Below, piece after piece: positions 22,824-31,362 of a stretch of DNA of 40,430 nt. The DNA is taken from assembly GCF_024171865.1 (NCBI RefSeq), contig NZ_JAMTCN010000035.1, positions 1 to 40,430 of the forward strand, read 5' to 3'. The position numbers and the translations under genes are program-made. The notes under the pieces were generated by a model. The model worked only from the letters and a program-made list of their open reading frames with translations, had not been told where the DNA came from and did no database searches. Position 1 is the first letter of the stretch. The number at the start of each line of letters is the position of its first letter. Source of the DNA: Prauserella aidingensis (GTDB lineage Bacteria; Actinomycetota; Actinomycetes; Mycobacteriales; Pseudonocardiaceae).

Positions 22824-24161
22824 CTACAGCTCCAGGAATCCGTCGTCGAGATCACGGGGAGGGCGCGGTGCGAGCGGTTCGGCCGGGTGGCCGACGGCGA
22901 CGGCGCCGAGCGGCCGCCACGAGGGGTCGATGCCGAGGCTCGAATGCACGACGTCGGCGGCGAAGATCGTCGACCCGATCCAGCACGAGCCCAGCCCCTC
23001 GGCGGCCAGCGCGACGAGCAGCGCCTGCACGGCCGCACCGCCCGCGACGGTGAACATTGTGTTCTCGCAGGCGTTGCGCCGATCGTCGGGGTAGGTGTGG
23101 GCGCCGTCGGGCACCAGGAACGGGACGATCACCTCGGGCGCGTCGAACAGGATGTCACCGCGGCGCAGGCGTTTCTCGATCTGCTCGTCGGTGAACCCGT
23201 CGGCCGTCAGATCACCCCGCCACGCCTCACGCATCGCCTCGAGCAGTTTCGTCCGCGTGCCGGGTTCGCGCAGCCGGACGAACCGGACCGGGCGGGTGTG
23301 GTGCGGTGCGGGCGCCGTCAGCGCCGCGCCCACGGCCCGGCGCAGCGCCTCGGGGTCCACGGCGTCGGCGGTGAACTCGCGCACCGACCGCCGCGTCAGG
23401 ACGGCCTCCCGCCTGCCCTGGGCGAGGGCCTCGTTGGTGCCCAGCCGGAACAGGTCGTAGTCGGCGGGACGCACCAGGTCCCGCGCCGTCGACCGCTCGT
23501 CGCCGATCTCCAGGCCGCGCACCACCGCGACCGGCAGTCCGCCGAGCTTGCCCTTGACCAGATCGGCGGCCGAGGCGATCTCGTCGGCCACGGCGATCTC
23601 GGTGACCGCCAGCTCGTTGCCGTGGTCGTCGACCTCGCCCTCGTAGGCGTGCAGGACACGCAGACCGGATGCGCCGATCGTCTCGTCGGTCTGGCCGTTG
23701 CGCCACGCGCGTCCCATCGTGTCGGTGATCAGTACCGCGACCTCGACGCCGAGCCGTTCGCGCAGACCGTTCCGCAGCGCCAGCGCCGACGCGTCGGGGT
23801 CGTAGGGGAGCAGCGCGATCTCGTCGAGGTTCACGTTGGACGCGTCGACGCCCGCGGCGGCCTGCACGATCCCGTTGCGATTCCGGGTGATGAGGGTCCG
23901 CCCGATGCGCGCCAGGACACGTTCGGACTCCTCGTCGATCAGCTGCCGCCGGGCGGCGTCCCGCTCCTCCGGGTCCGACGGCACGCGGATCAGCCTGCCC
24001 TCGGCCTTCGACACGATCTTGCTCGTGACCACCACGACGTCGCCCGAGCGCAGCCACGGCGCGGCCGAGGCGATGGCGCCGGTGAGGTCGTCGCCCGGCC
24101 GGAACTCCGGCAATCCTCCCACCGGCAGGATCTCGACGCGGTCGCCCGAGTGGTCAGTCAA
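22824..24161 (-). CDS. fbiB: coenzyme F420:L-glutamate ligase with C-terminal nitroreductase-like domain (FbiB)
   Basis: A 445-aa bifunctional F420 enzyme. The N-terminal half (about 1-245; [64 protein letters not shown]) is the CofE GTP-dependent gamma-glutamyl ligase that adds the glutamate tail. The C-terminal half ([13 protein letters not shown]…[11 protein letters not shown]…[29 protein letters not shown]) is the FMN-binding domain that reduces dehydro-F420-0 in mycobacteria. The family's usual N-terminus fits a TTG start at 24159-24161, overlapping fbiA by 8 nt; the frame is open further but has no homologous sequence. Length matches mycobacterial FbiB (448 aa). Confidence 0.93.
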   Translation of the reverse strand: MTDHSGDRVEILPVGGLPEFRPGDDLTGAIASAAPWLRSGDVVVVTSKIVSKAEGRLIRVPSDPEERDAARRQLIDEESERVLARIGRTLITRNRNGIVQAAAGVDASNVNLDEIALLPYDPDASALALRNGLRERLGVEVAVLITDTMGRAWRNGQTDETIGASGLRVLHAYEGEVDDHGNELAVTEIAVADEIASAADLVKGKLGGLPVAVVRGLEIGDERSTARDLVRPADYDLFRLGTNEALAQGRREAVLTRRSVREFTADAVDPEALRRAVGAALTAPAPHHTRPVRFVRLREPGTRTKLLEAMREAWRGDLTADGFTDEQIEKRLRRGDILFDAPEVIVPFLVPDGAHTYPDDRRNACENTMFTVAGGAAVQALLVALAAEGLGSCWIGSTIFAADVVHSSLGIDPSWRPLGAVAVGHPAEPLAPRPPRDLDDGFLEL

Positions 24162-25155
24162 CGTGCACCCCGGCCAGGTCGAGGGCGTCCCGCGCCATCT
24201 GCGCCGTGGTGTCCACATCGGACATCATGATCGGCACCGCGCGCACCGCGACGCCCGGCACGTCGACGCGCTCGCCCGAGTGCACCAGCCAGCCGTCGAG
24301 GAGTCCCTCGTCGGAGGTCTGCCGCGAGCCGTAGTACGCGCCCACCGCCTCGGCGGACGTCTCGACGCCGATCGCCGACAGGCACGCGTCGCCCATGCCG
24401 CGCAGCACCTTGCCGCCGATGATCGGGGACACGCCGACCACGCCGGCCTCGGTCTTGCGCAGCGCCTCCCGGAAACCGGGCACCGCCAGCACCGACCCGA
24501 TCGACACCACCGGGTTGGACGGCGCGAACAGCACCGTGTCCGCCTCGGCGATCGCCTCCAGAGTGCCCGGCGCCGGAGTCGCCTCCTCCGCGCCGACTGG
24601 CACGATCGAATGCGCCTGCGGCTCGGCCCGGTGCCGCACCCACCACTCCTGGAAGTGGATCGCCTTCCGCTTCGTCGCGTCCTCCGGGTCGTCGATGACG
24701 ACGTGCGTCTCGACCCGGTCGTCCGACATCGGCAACAGCCGCACGCCGGGCTGCCACCGGTTGCACAGCGCCTCGGTGACCGCCGACAGCGGATAGCCCG
24801 CGCGGATCATCCGCGAGCGCACCAGGTGCGTGGCGATGTCCTTGTCGCCGAGCGAGAACCACGTCGGGTCCGCGTTGTAGGCCTCCAGCTCGGCCTTCAC
24901 CGACCACGTCTCGTCGGCGTGGCCCCAGCCGCGCTCCGGATCGACGCCGCCACCGAGCGTGTACATGCAGGTGTCGAGGTCGGGGCAGACGCGCAGACCG
25001 TGCATCCACACGTCGTCGCCGGTGTTGACCAGCGCCGTGACCTCGTGTTCCGACCCGCCGTCCGGTGCTCCCGTCGGCGGCAGCCCCAGCGCGGCTTTGA
25101 CCCCCAGCAGGAAGCGGGCACCTCCCACTCCGCCGACCACGACCACGACCTTCAC
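24154..25155 (-). CDS. fbiA: 2-phospho-L-lactate/phosphoenolpyruvate transferase FbiA (CofD)
   Basis: A 333-aa CofD-family enzyme that moves the activated three-carbon phospho unit from the guanosine-linked donor to the deazaflavin Fo, giving (dehydro-)F420-0. It begins [21 protein letters not shown], the nucleotide-binding loop, followed by [65 protein letters not shown] and [16 protein letters not shown]. The GTG start has GAAAGAGGCAGG upstream. It heads the minus-strand run fbiA-fbiB-Nudix. The whiB2 gene that neighbours fbiA in mycobacteria is not present here, nor are fbiC or fbiD. Confidence 0.94.
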   Translation of the reverse strand: MKVVVVVGGVGGARFLLGVKAALGLPPTGAPDGGSEHEVTALVNTGDDVWMHGLRVCPDLDTCMYTLGGGVDPERGWGHADETWSVKAELEAYNADPTWFSLGDKDIATHLVRSRMIRAGYPLSAVTEALCNRWQPGVRLLPMSDDRVETHVVIDDPEDATKRKAIHFQEWWVRHRAEPQAHSIVPVGAEEATPAPGTLEAIAEADTVLFAPSNPVVSIGSVLAVPGFREALRKTEAGVVGVSPIIGGKVLRGMGDACLSAIGVETSAEAVGAYYGSRQTSDEGLLDGWLVHSGERVDVPGVAVRAVPIMMSDVDTTAQMARDALDLAGVHVD

Positions 25156-25188
25156 GACCCTGCCTCTTTCGTCGTTCTCACCCCGTCC

Positions 25189-25965
25189 TTACAGCGTTCG
25201 ATCCTCGCACGGAGCCCAGTAGCGATACCGGTGGTGTTCGCGGAAACCGAGCCGCTCGTAAAGGGCGAGCGCGGCGGCGTTGTCGGCGGCGACCTGGAGC
25301 ACGCACGCCTCGGCGCCGTGGCGCCTGCCCCAGGCGCCGATCGCGGCCATCGACGCCCGCGCCAGGCCCTTCCTGCGGTGCTCGGGATGCACGGCGAGGC
25401 GCGCGACGAGCAGCAGGCCGTCGGCGACGGCTCCTCGCACCGCGGCCCGCGCTCCGTCGGGGCCGGTCGCGACCCCGTAGCCGACCGGTCCGCCACCGGT
25501 GAGGACCGCCCGCTCGGCGTCGGTGGGCCGGGGCCTGCCGACGGTCAGTTCCCACCAGCCTGCCGTCGGCTCGGTGAGCACGTCGACGCGGTGATCCGCG
25601 GCCCCGGTGGCCGGCCTGGCCGCGGTGGCCGGTGGGGCGGTGGCATCCGGCGGGACGGTCGGGCCGAGCAGCACCGCGACGTCGTTGCCCGCGGCGTGGT
25701 CGTCGCACGGCCGCCACCCGAACCGCGGCAGCTCGCGCTCCACGGGCGAGTTCTGCACGGCCTGCAGCATCGGAGGGATGGCATGCTGGTGAGCGAAGTC
25801 ACAGACCGCGGCCAGTGCGTCGGGCAGGGGCAGGCCGGGATCGTCGAGGGCGAGGGCGCTGTTGGCACGGCCGGTGAAACCGTCGGCTGCCCGCAGCCTC
25901 CACCCGCCGAGCGGCTCGTTGACCTGGGCGGGCCACGCGTCGGCGCAGGCCCGTTCGATGCGCAT
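25189..25965 (-). CDS. GNAT-family N-acetyltransferase
   Basis: A 258-aa acetyltransferase. The C-terminal domain carries [22 protein letters not shown], the acetyl-CoA pyrophosphate-binding motif A, and [19 protein letters not shown], motif B. The N-terminal half ([27 protein letters not shown]) resembles a second, degenerate GNAT repeat, as in MshD-like tandem proteins, joined by a Pro/Ala-rich linker. The substrate is unknown. ATG 25965 follows a GGTG-containing stretch; GTG 25977 would add four residues and is equally possible. It is divergent from the small gene at 26015, with about 50 bp between, and ends 33 bp before fbiA begins. Confidence 0.85.
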   Translation of the reverse strand: MRIERACADAWPAQVNEPLGGWRLRAADGFTGRANSALALDDPGLPLPDALAAVCDFAHQHAIPPMLQAVQNSPVERELPRFGWRPCDDHAAGNDVAVLLGPTVPPDATAPPATAARPATGAADHRVDVLTEPTAGWWELTVGRPRPTDAERAVLTGGGPVGYGVATGPDGARAAVRGAVADGLLLVARLAVHPEHRRKGLARASMAAIGAWGRRHGAEACVLQVAADNAAALALYERLGFREHHRYRYWAPCEDRTL

Positions 25966-26014
25966 CGCACTGATCACACCGACATGGGTACCGCGTACGG
26001 GCGAGAGGAGAGGC

Positions 26015-26236
26015 ATGAACATCTCGCGCAGGGACGACCGTCACAACGCCGACCTCGCGAAGGAGATCTCCGACAGCTTCAACCGCGCCATCGGGCAGCG
26101 GAAGACCGACGACCCCGGCACCGGTGATGACCCGGACGGCACGGAGGGTGACGGCGCCGACGCCACGGAGCAGGCGTCACCACACTTCGTGATCACCGGC
26201 GACCGCCGTAATACCGGACGTCGGCGACGCCCGTGA
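26015..26236 (+). CDS. small hypothetical protein
   Basis: A 73-aa hydrophilic protein without signal peptide. It begins MNISRRDDRHNADLAKEISDSFNRAIG, an amphipathic helix, followed by an acidic Asp/Gly/Thr stretch and a basic end (DRRNTGRRRRP). The very good ribosome-binding site GAGAGGAGAG before the ATG and normal codon use support it. It lies between the GNAT gene (divergent) and the fdxA-dapC operon. I recognise no domain and assign no function. Confidence 0.65.
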   Translation: MNISRRDDRHNADLAKEISDSFNRAIGQRKTDDPGTGDDPDGTEGDGADATEQASPHFVITGDRRNTGRRRRP

Positions 26237-26286
26237 GCGTTGTTCGTCACGTCGGCGTTGTCGCCCGGATAAGGGTGGCCTGGGCT

Positions 26287-26292
26287 TAGGAT
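26287..26292 (+). promoter_or_regulatory. possible -10 box of the fdxA-dapC operon
   Basis: TAGGAT, about 94 nt upstream of the fdxA GTG. A leader of that length would carry the AGGAGA ribosome-binding site near 26376. No good -35 at standard spacing, so an alternative sigma factor is possible. Confidence 0.4.
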
Positions 26293-26385
26293 GCCTGCCG
26301 GCACCACGTAATGTCCGAAGGTGTCCGCCATGGATGCGGACCGGCCGAGGCTGCTAGAGGAACACAGCAACAGCAGGAGAACGCA

Positions 26386-26709
26386 GTGACCTACGTTATC
26401 GCCGAGCCGTGCGTCGACTTGCTCGACAAGGCATGCATCGACGAGTGCCCCGTCGACTGCATCTACGAGGGCGACCGGATGCTCTACATCCACCCCGACG
26501 AATGCGTCGATTGCGGTGCCTGCGAGCCGGTGTGCCCCGTGGAAGCGATCTACTACGAGGACGACGTCCCGGAAGAGTGGGCCAGCTACACCAAGGCGAA
26601 CGTGGACTTCTTCGACGAGCTCGGCTCGCCGGGCGGAGCGTCCAAGGTCGGCAAGACCGCGCACGACCCGCAGTGGATCAAGGACCTGCCCCCGCAGTCG
26701 CACGAATGA
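26386..26709 (+). CDS. fdxA: 7Fe ferredoxin FdxA
   Basis: A 107-aa ferredoxin carrying one [3Fe-4S] and one [4Fe-4S] cluster, a soluble electron carrier. Cysteines are at 9, 17, 21, 25, 40, 43, 46 and 50: C-x7-C-x3-CPVDC then C-x2-C-x2-C-x3-CP, the actinobacterial FdxA pattern. The C-terminal extension ([21 protein letters not shown]) wraps the core in known structures. GTG 26386 has AGGAGA 10 nt upstream. Its end overlaps dapC by 4 nt, the same fdxA-dapC arrangement as in mycobacteria. Confidence 0.95.
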   Translation: MTYVIAEPCVDLLDKACIDECPVDCIYEGDRMLYIHPDECVDCGACEPVCPVEAIYYEDDVPEEWASYTKANVDFFDELGSPGGASKVGKTAHDPQWIKDLPPQSHE

Positions 26710-27797
26710 CCCGGCTCCAGCTGCCCGGCTTCCCCTGGGACTCGCTGGCCGAACACACCGCACGGGCGAAGGCGCACCCGGACGGGATCGTCGACCTGTC
26801 GGTCGGCACACCGGTCGACCCGGTGCCCGAGGCCGTCCGGGACGCGCTGGCGTCCGTGTCGGACATCCCCGGCTATCCGACCACGCACGGCACGGCGGAA
26901 CTGCGGGAGGCCGCCGTCGAGGCGCTGAGCCGCAGGCACGGCGTCACCGGCGTCGACCCGGACGCCGTGCTGCCCACGATCGGTTCGAAGGAACTGGTCG
27001 CGTGGTTGCCGATGCTGCTGGGAGCGGGCGCGGGTGACGTCGTCGTCATCCCGGAACTGGCGTACCCGACGTACGAGGTCGGGGCGCTGATCGCGGGCGC
27101 GACGCCCCGCCGCGCCGACAGTCTGACCGCGCTCGGGCCCGAGACGCCCGCGATGGTCTGGCTCAACTCCCCGTCGAACCCGACCGGTCGCGTGCTGGGC
27201 GTCGACCACCTGCGCAAGGTCGTCGACTGGGCCCGCGAGCGCGGCGTCACGGTCGTGTCCGACGAGTGTTACCTCGCGCTCGGCTGGGACGCCGACCCGG
27301 TCTCGATCCTGCACCCCGACGTGTGCGGCGGCAGCCACGAGGGCCTGCTCGCCGTGCACTCGCTGTCGAAGTCGGCCAACCTCGCCGGCTACCGCGCCGG
27401 CTTCGTCACCGGCGACCCCGCGTTGGTCGCCGACCTGCTGGCCGTCCGCAAACACGCGGGCATGATCGTGCCGAGGCCCGTGCAGGAGGCCATGCGCGTG
27501 GCACTCGCCGACGACGCGCTGCTCGACCGGCAGCGCGAGCTGTACCTCTCCCGCCGTGAACTGCTGCGCGAGGCGTTCACCGGCGCGGGCTTCCGCATCG
27601 ACCACTCCGAAGCGGGCCTGTACCTCTGGGCCACGCGCGACGAGCCGACCGACGACACGGTGGCGTGGCTCGCCGAACGCGGGATCCTCGTCGCCCCCGG
27701 TACGTTCTACGGCCCCGGTGGCGGCTCGCACGTGCGCGTCGCCCTGACCGCCACCGACGAACGCGTCGCGACCGCCGCGAAACGCCTCTCGGAGTAA
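26706..27797 (+). CDS. dapC: N-succinyldiaminopimelate aminotransferase DapC
   Basis: A 363-aa class I/II PLP aminotransferase of lysine and meso-diaminopimelate synthesis, converting N-succinyl-2-amino-6-ketopimelate to N-succinyl-LL-diaminopimelate with glutamate. Motifs: [10 protein letters not shown] at the N-terminus, [10 protein letters not shown] (phosphate site), [12 protein letters not shown] (Asn for the PLP ring), VVSDECYL (Asp/Tyr), and [16 protein letters not shown] with the Schiff-base lysine. The C-terminal domain ends with the substrate-binding Arg in [10 protein letters not shown]. The ATG overlaps the fdxA stop. dapD and dapE lie 0.7-3.4 kb downstream, so most succinylase-branch genes are grouped here. 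Confidence 0.94.
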   Translation: MTRLQLPGFPWDSLAEHTARAKAHPDGIVDLSVGTPVDPVPEAVRDALASVSDIPGYPTTHGTAELREAAVEALSRRHGVTGVDPDAVLPTIGSKELVAWLPMLLGAGAGDVVVIPELAYPTYEVGALIAGATPRRADSLTALGPETPAMVWLNSPSNPTGRVLGVDHLRKVVDWARERGVTVVSDECYLALGWDADPVSILHPDVCGGSHEGLLAVHSLSKSANLAGYRAGFVTGDPALVADLLAVRKHAGMIVPRPVQEAMRVALADDALLDRQRELYLSRRELLREAFTGAGFRIDHSEAGLYLWATRDEPTDDTVAWLAERGILVAPGTFYGPGGGSHVRVALTATDERVATAAKRLSE

Positions 27798-27804
27798 CCG
27801 GCAA

Positions 27805-27975
27805 CGGCCGTCTTGCGCTTTCCGGGGCCCGTGTTGCGCTTTCCGGAGTTCGTGTTGCGGATCCAGGGGCCCGTGTTGCGGATTCCGGGGTTCGTGTGGC
27901 GCTTTCCGGGACCGCGTTGTGGACCCGGGGCACGCGTGTCCTGCGTTCGGTACCGCGTGTTCTGCATTCGCTCGG
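27805..27975 (+). repeat. 21-bp tandem array A6 (8 units)
   Basis: Cores at 27810 (GTCTT), 27831, 27852, 27873, 27894 (GTGTG), 27914 (GCGTT), 27936 (GTGTC) and 27957. Spacing is 21 bp except one pair of 20 and 22. It starts 8 bp after the dapC stop in the sense direction. The two units farthest from dapC are diverged (GTGTCCTGCG, GTGTTCTGC). Confidence 0.9.
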
Positions 27976-27990
27976 AGGGGCGCTGCTGAC

Positions 27991-27996
27991 TACAGT
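27991..27996 (+). promoter_or_regulatory. possible -10 box for hicBA
   Basis: TACAGT with TTCGCT 18 bp upstream as a poor -35. Transcription would start near 28003, leaving a short leader with AGAAGGGG before ATG 28025. Confidence 0.45.
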
Positions 27997-28024
27997 GGTG
28001 TCCGTCCACAGAAGGGGTGTCGCC

Positions 28025-28234
28025 ATGAGCCGCGTAGTCCATGTGCCGTACGTCGTCGAGCAGGACGAGGACGGCGTCTGGTGTGCCCACGCGCAGTTGC
28101 GCCCGTACGTAGGGGCGCACGGCGAAGGCGATACCCGGGACGCCGCCGTCTCGGACCTGCGCGATGCCCTCCTGGGACTGATCGAGGAATTCGGTGCTCC
28201 CGACGAACTGGCCGTCACCTTGGACGTCGCCTGA
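28025..28234 (+). CDS. hicB: HicB-family antitoxin
   Basis: A 69-aa HicB antitoxin. The partial RNase H-like fold is visible in VHVPYVVEQDEDGVWCAHAQLRPYVGAHGEGDTRDAAVSDLRDALLGLIEEFG, the typical pattern of a short acidic beta-sheet then helix. There is no room for a C-terminal DNA-binding domain, so autoregulation, if any, uses another protein or surface. AGAAGGGG lies 9 nt before the ATG. It overlaps hicA by one base (TGATG), and the antitoxin gene comes first, opposite to the E. coli hicA-hicB order. Confidence 0.85.
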   Translation: MSRVVHVPYVVEQDEDGVWCAHAQLRPYVGAHGEGDTRDAAVSDLRDALLGLIEEFGAPDELAVTLDVA

Positions 28235-28458
28235 TGCCGCCTGTGCCTTCCGTACGGGGTGACAGGCTGGTCAAGGCGTTGCAGAAGGCAGGTTTCGACG
28301 TCGCCCGGGTGGCGGGCAGCCACCACATCCTGCGCCACCCGGACGGGCGCGGGACGACTGTTCCCGTTCATCGTGGACGCGATCTCGCCAAAGGCACTCT
28401 CCGAGGCATCGTGAACGACGTCGACATGACGATCGACGAGTTGCAGAAGCTGCTGTAG
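28234..28458 (+). CDS. hicA: HicA-family mRNA interferase toxin
   Basis: A 74-aa HicA toxin with the double-stranded-RNA-binding-like fold. The sequence GDRLVKALQKAGFDVARVAGSHHILRHPDGRGTTVPVHRGRDLAKGTLRGIVNDVDM contains the family core, with the catalytic histidine in GSHH and the LAKGTLRGI helix. It would cleave mRNA when released from HicB. It is directly coupled to hicB and followed by a 20-bp perfect hairpin terminator shared with dapD. All recognisable catalytic residues are intact. Confidence 0.9.
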   Translation: MPPVPSVRGDRLVKALQKAGFDVARVAGSHHILRHPDGRGTTVPVHRGRDLAKGTLRGIVNDVDMTIDELQKLL

Positions 28459-28466
28459 GACACGCG

Positions 28467-28512
28467 CACGAGAAACGCCGCCGGGCCCGCGAGCCCGGCG
28501 GCGTTTCTCGTG
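28467..28512. terminator. perfect 20-bp stem hairpin between convergent hicA and dapD
   Basis: Arms 28467-28486 and 28493-28512 are exact complements with a 6-nt loop CCGCGA; the stem contains GAAACGCCGCCGGGC. The AAAC/GTTT near the outside of the stem works poorly as a U tract, but the length and the position between two gene ends fit a bidirectional terminator. Confidence 0.82.
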
Positions 28513-28523
28513 GCAGGTATCGG

Positions 28524-29510
28524 TCAGTCGTTGGCGTGCAGGGCCTCGTTGAGCTCGATACCCGTGCCCTTCCGCGGGACGACCTCGACGGTGCCGGTGG
28601 CGGAGTTGCGGCGGAACAGCGCGTTCGAGATGCCCGACAGCTCGCCCGCCTTCACGGCCTTGCCGTCGACCAGCACCTTCGTGCCCGCCGTGACGTACAG
28701 GCCCGCCTCCACGACGGAGTCGTCGCCCAGCGAGATGCCCACGCCGCCGTTGGCGCCCAGCAGGCAGCGCTCGCCGATGGAGATGACCTCCTTGCCGCCG
28801 CCCGACAGCGTGCCCATGATCGACGCGCCGCCGCCGACGTCGGAGCCGTCGCCCACGACGACACCCGCCGAGATACGTCCCTCGACCATCGACGCACCGA
28901 GCGTGCCCGCGTTGAAGTTCACGAAGCCCTCGTGCATCACGGTCGTGCCGCTCGCCAGGTGCGCACCGAGGCGTACGCGGTCGGCGTCGCCGATGCGCAC
29001 ACCGCTCGGGACGACGTAGTCGACCATGCGCGGGAACTTGTCGACGCTGTACACGGTCACCGGGCCACGGGCGCGCAGGCGCATCCGCGTCGCCTCGAAA
29101 CCCTCCACGGGGCACGGCCCGTGGTTGGTCCACACGACGTTGGACAGGAAGCCGAACTGCCCGTCCAGGCTCACCCCGTGCGGCCGCACGAGCCGGTGGG
29201 AGAGCAGGTGCAGGCGCAGGTAGACGTCGTGTCCGTCGGCGGGGGCCGTCGCGAGGGTCGCCGCGGTGGTGCGCACGGCCACGACCTCGACGCCCCGGGC
29301 GTCGTCCGTGCCCAGCAGCGAGGTGACCTCGGAGCCGAGCGACTCCGCGGCCTCCTCCGCCGACAGCCGCACCGTGCCGGATTCGGCGGCGGGCTCGGTC
29401 AGCCGCGGGTGCGGGAACCACGTGTCCAGCACCGTGCCGGACGCCGTGACGGTGGCCAGGCCGACGCCGCTCGCGCCGGTCGTTTCGGGATCAGGGGTCT
29501 GCTCACTCAC
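28524..29510 (-). CDS. dapD: 2,3,4,5-tetrahydropyridine-2,6-dicarboxylate N-succinyltransferase DapD
   Basis: A 328-aa acyltransferase that uses succinyl-CoA to open and succinylate tetrahydrodipicolinate in the DAP/lysine pathway. The actinobacterial-type N-terminal domain ([17 protein letters not shown]…[18 protein letters not shown]) precedes a left-handed parallel beta-helix with [70 protein letters not shown]. Catalytic Glu/His candidates lie in the HEGF segment. Length is close to mycobacterial DapD (about 317 aa). GTG 29510 lies 6 nt after TACCGT, a probable leaderless promoter. It is convergent with hicA. Confidence 0.95.
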   Translation of the reverse strand: MSEQTPDPETTGASGVGLATVTASGTVLDTWFPHPRLTEPAAESGTVRLSAEEAAESLGSEVTSLLGTDDARGVEVVAVRTTAATLATAPADGHDVYLRLHLLSHRLVRPHGVSLDGQFGFLSNVVWTNHGPCPVEGFEATRMRLRARGPVTVYSVDKFPRMVDYVVPSGVRIGDADRVRLGAHLASGTTVMHEGFVNFNAGTLGASMVEGRISAGVVVGDGSDVGGGASIMGTLSGGGKEVISIGERCLLGANGGVGISLGDDSVVEAGLYVTAGTKVLVDGKAVKAGELSGISNALFRRNSATGTVEVVPRKGTGIELNEALHAND

Positions 29511-29516
29511 GCCGTA

Positions 29517-29522
29517 ACGGTA
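29517..29522 (-). promoter_or_regulatory. -10 box of a leaderless transcript for dapD
   Basis: TACCGT on the minus strand, 6 nt before GTG 29510. No ribosome-binding site is present. Confidence 0.5.
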
Positions 29523-29531
29523 ACCCGCACG

Positions 29532-30005
29532 TCAGCCGTTCTGCCCGGACACCTGCGGCAGCTGCTGCACCCCGGACTGCACGTCGTCGAGCGCGTCCGC
29601 GACGTCCTGCAGCGTCTGCGTGCACGCCTCGTCGTCGCGGCTGCCGCCCGCGCTGCGCCCGCACTGGGCGTTGTTGTAGGTCTTCAGGCTCTCGCCGAGG
29701 GTGTTCGCCGCCTCGATCAGCCCGGGATGATCGCCGCGCCCGTACTCGCCCCGGGCGAAGTCGCGTGCCGAACCGGGGATGCTCCCCAGCTGGGTGACGT
29801 ACTTCTCGCACGCGGGCGGGTCGATGTCGGCGGGCGAGCGGTAGCAGACGTCCTGGGTGAGCGCGCGCAGTTTCGTCGCCAGGGCCGCGGGCCCGGGATC
29901 CTCGCCGCCGCCCCCGGTCGGCATCGGACCGGCCTCGCGCGAACACGCCGACGTCAGCACCACGAGCACGCCTGCCACGGCCACGAGCAATGTCCGGATA
30001 CGCAC
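29532..30005 (-). CDS. putative lipoprotein
   Basis: A 157-aa secreted protein with a basic n-region (MRIRT), a hydrophobic core ([12 protein letters not shown]) and a lipobox-like TSAC, so Cys21 is probably lipidated on the outer membrane face. The mature part has three further cysteines (DVCYRSP, PPACEKY, NAQCGRS) plus one in EACTQT, giving possible disulfides, and is otherwise helical ([45 protein letters not shown]). No domain is recognised. GTG 30005 follows TAGGGT by 6 nt. It lies just upstream of dapD on the same strand and is divergent from dapE. Confidence 0.78.
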   Translation of the reverse strand: MRIRTLLVAVAGVLVVLTSACSREAGPMPTGGGGEDPGPAALATKLRALTQDVCYRSPADIDPPACEKYVTQLGSIPGSARDFARGEYGRGDHPGLIEAANTLGESLKTYNNAQCGRSAGGSRDDEACTQTLQDVADALDDVQSGVQQLPQVSGQNG

Positions 30006-30011
30006 GCGTTC

Positions 30012-30017
30012 ACCCTA
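30012..30017 (-). promoter_or_regulatory. -10 box of a leaderless transcript for the lipoprotein gene
   Basis: TAGGGT on the minus strand, 6 nt before GTG 30005. Confidence 0.5.
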
Positions 30018-30062
30018 CGCATCGCCCGGCTCGCCGTGCCGCCACCCGTGCCGCCTGCCACC

Positions 30063-30148
30063 CGGCCCGTGTTGCGGATTCCGGGGCCCGTGTTGCGGGT
30101 TCGGGGGAGCGTGTTGCGGATTCCGGGGTGCGTGGTGCGTCCGCCCGC
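30063..30148 (+). repeat. 21-bp tandem array A7 (4 units)
   Basis: Cores at 30069, 30090, 30111 and 30132 (GTGGT), exactly 21 bp apart. Unlike all other arrays it lies between divergent genes, upstream of the dapE promoter, with its sense strand reading towards dapE. The last unit is diverged to GTGGTGCG. Confidence 0.92.
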
Positions 30149-30188
30149 AGCACCGCCACCGGACCCCGGTTCGCCGGCGGCGCACGAC

Positions 30189-30194
30189 TACTGT
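30189..30194 (+). promoter_or_regulatory. -10 box of a leaderless transcript for dapE
   Basis: TACTGT, 7 nt before ATG 30202. Confidence 0.5.
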
Positions 30195-30201
30195 GCTCCC
30201 C

Positions 30202-31275
30202 ATGCCCACGCTCGATCTGCACGCCGACCCCGTCGACCTGACCGCCGCGCTGGTGGACATCCCGTCCGAATCGACCCACGAGCGGCCGATCGCCGACGCG
30301 GTCGAGGCCGCGCTGCGCAGTCAGGCGCCGCACCTCGAGGTCGTCCGCAGCGGCGACGCCGTGCTGGCCAGGACGAACCTCGGCAGGCCGTCGCGGATCG
30401 TGCTCGCCGGGCACCTCGACACGGTGCCGGAGAACGCGAACATGCCCAGCAGCCGCAGCGCTGACGGCGCGACCATGTACGGCCTCGGCACGGTCGACAT
30501 GAAGGGCGGCGACGCGGTGTTCCTGCACCTGGCTGCGACGCTCACCGAACCCGAGCGCGACATCACGTTCGTCTTCTACGACTGCGAGGAGATCGACGCC
30601 AGCCGCAACGGCCTCGGCCGCATCGAACGGGAGGCGCCCGAGTGGCTGCGGGGCGACCTGGCGATCGTGGGGGAGCCGTCGAACGCGTCGATCGAGGCGG
30701 GCTGCCAGGGCACGATGCGCATCGACGTGACGACCTCGGGCGCGCGGGCGCACACCGCACGTGCGTGGATGGGCGTCAACGCCGTCCACGCACTGAGCGA
30801 ACCACTGCGCAGGCTCGAGGCGTACGAACCGCGCGTGGTCGACATCGACGGGCTGACCTACCGCGAGGGGTTGCAGGCCGTGCGGATCGGCGGTGGCGTG
30901 GCGGGCAACGTGGTGCCGGACTCCGCGGTGCTGGGCGTCAACCACCGGTTCGCCCCCGACCGCACCACCGAGGAGGCCGAGGCGCACCTGCGCGCGGTGT
31001 TCGACGGCTACGAGGTGACGGTCGTCGATGTCTCGCCGAGCGCGCGGCCCGGCCTGTCGGAGCCGGCGGCGGCCGAGCTCGTCGCGGCCGCGGGCGGCAC
31101 GGCGACCGCGAAGCTCGGCTGGACCGACGTCGCGCGGTTCTCGGCGTTCGGCATGCCCGCGGTCAACTTCGGCCCTGGCGACCCGACGTTCGCGCACACG
31201 CAGGCCGAACAGGTCGCGGTCGCCGACATCACGCGGCACGCCGACGTGCTGCGGCGGTTCCTCGCCGGCGGCTGA
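30202..31275 (+). CDS. dapE: succinyl-diaminopimelate desuccinylase DapE
   Basis: A 357-aa M20 zinc peptidase-family enzyme that releases succinate from N-succinyl-LL-DAP. Zinc and catalytic motifs are present in order: [13 protein letters not shown] (His ligand and Asp), [14 protein letters not shown] (bridging Asp), FYDCEEIDA (general base Glu and ligand), [15 protein letters not shown] and the C-terminal [13 protein letters not shown] (His ligand). The dimerisation domain inserts at about residues 180-290. A TACTGT box lies 7 nt before the ATG, and array A7 lies just upstream. It is divergent from the lipoprotein gene. Confidence 0.94.
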   Translation: MPTLDLHADPVDLTAALVDIPSESTHERPIADAVEAALRSQAPHLEVVRSGDAVLARTNLGRPSRIVLAGHLDTVPENANMPSSRSADGATMYGLGTVDMKGGDAVFLHLAATLTEPERDITFVFYDCEEIDASRNGLGRIEREAPEWLRGDLAIVGEPSNASIEAGCQGTMRIDVTTSGARAHTARAWMGVNAVHALSEPLRRLEAYEPRVVDIDGLTYREGLQAVRIGGGVAGNVVPDSAVLGVNHRFAPDRTTEEAEAHLRAVFDGYEVTVVDVSPSARPGLSEPAAAELVAAAGGTATAKLGWTDVARFSAFGMPAVNFGPGDPTFAHTQAEQVAVADITRHADVLRRFLAGG

Positions 31276-31349
31276 CGTGCGGCTGACGGGGGACTGAAGG
31301 GTGGCTGAAGGGCGGCTCGCCCGGACAGTGACGCACGCACGGTGCCTCG

Positions 31350-31355
31350 TAGGCT
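31350..31355 (+). promoter_or_regulatory. -10 box of a leaderless transcript for the LOG-family gene
   Basis: TAGGCT, 7 nt before GTG 31363. Upstream, 31276-31320 contains imperfect repeats of GGCTGAAGGG. Confidence 0.5.
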
Positions 31356-31362
31356 GTGACGC

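Noticed and set aside
26237-26385. Riboswitch or small RNA in the fdxA leader
   Set aside because: Only a -10-like box and a ribosome-binding site were found; no stable conserved fold was recognisable by eye.
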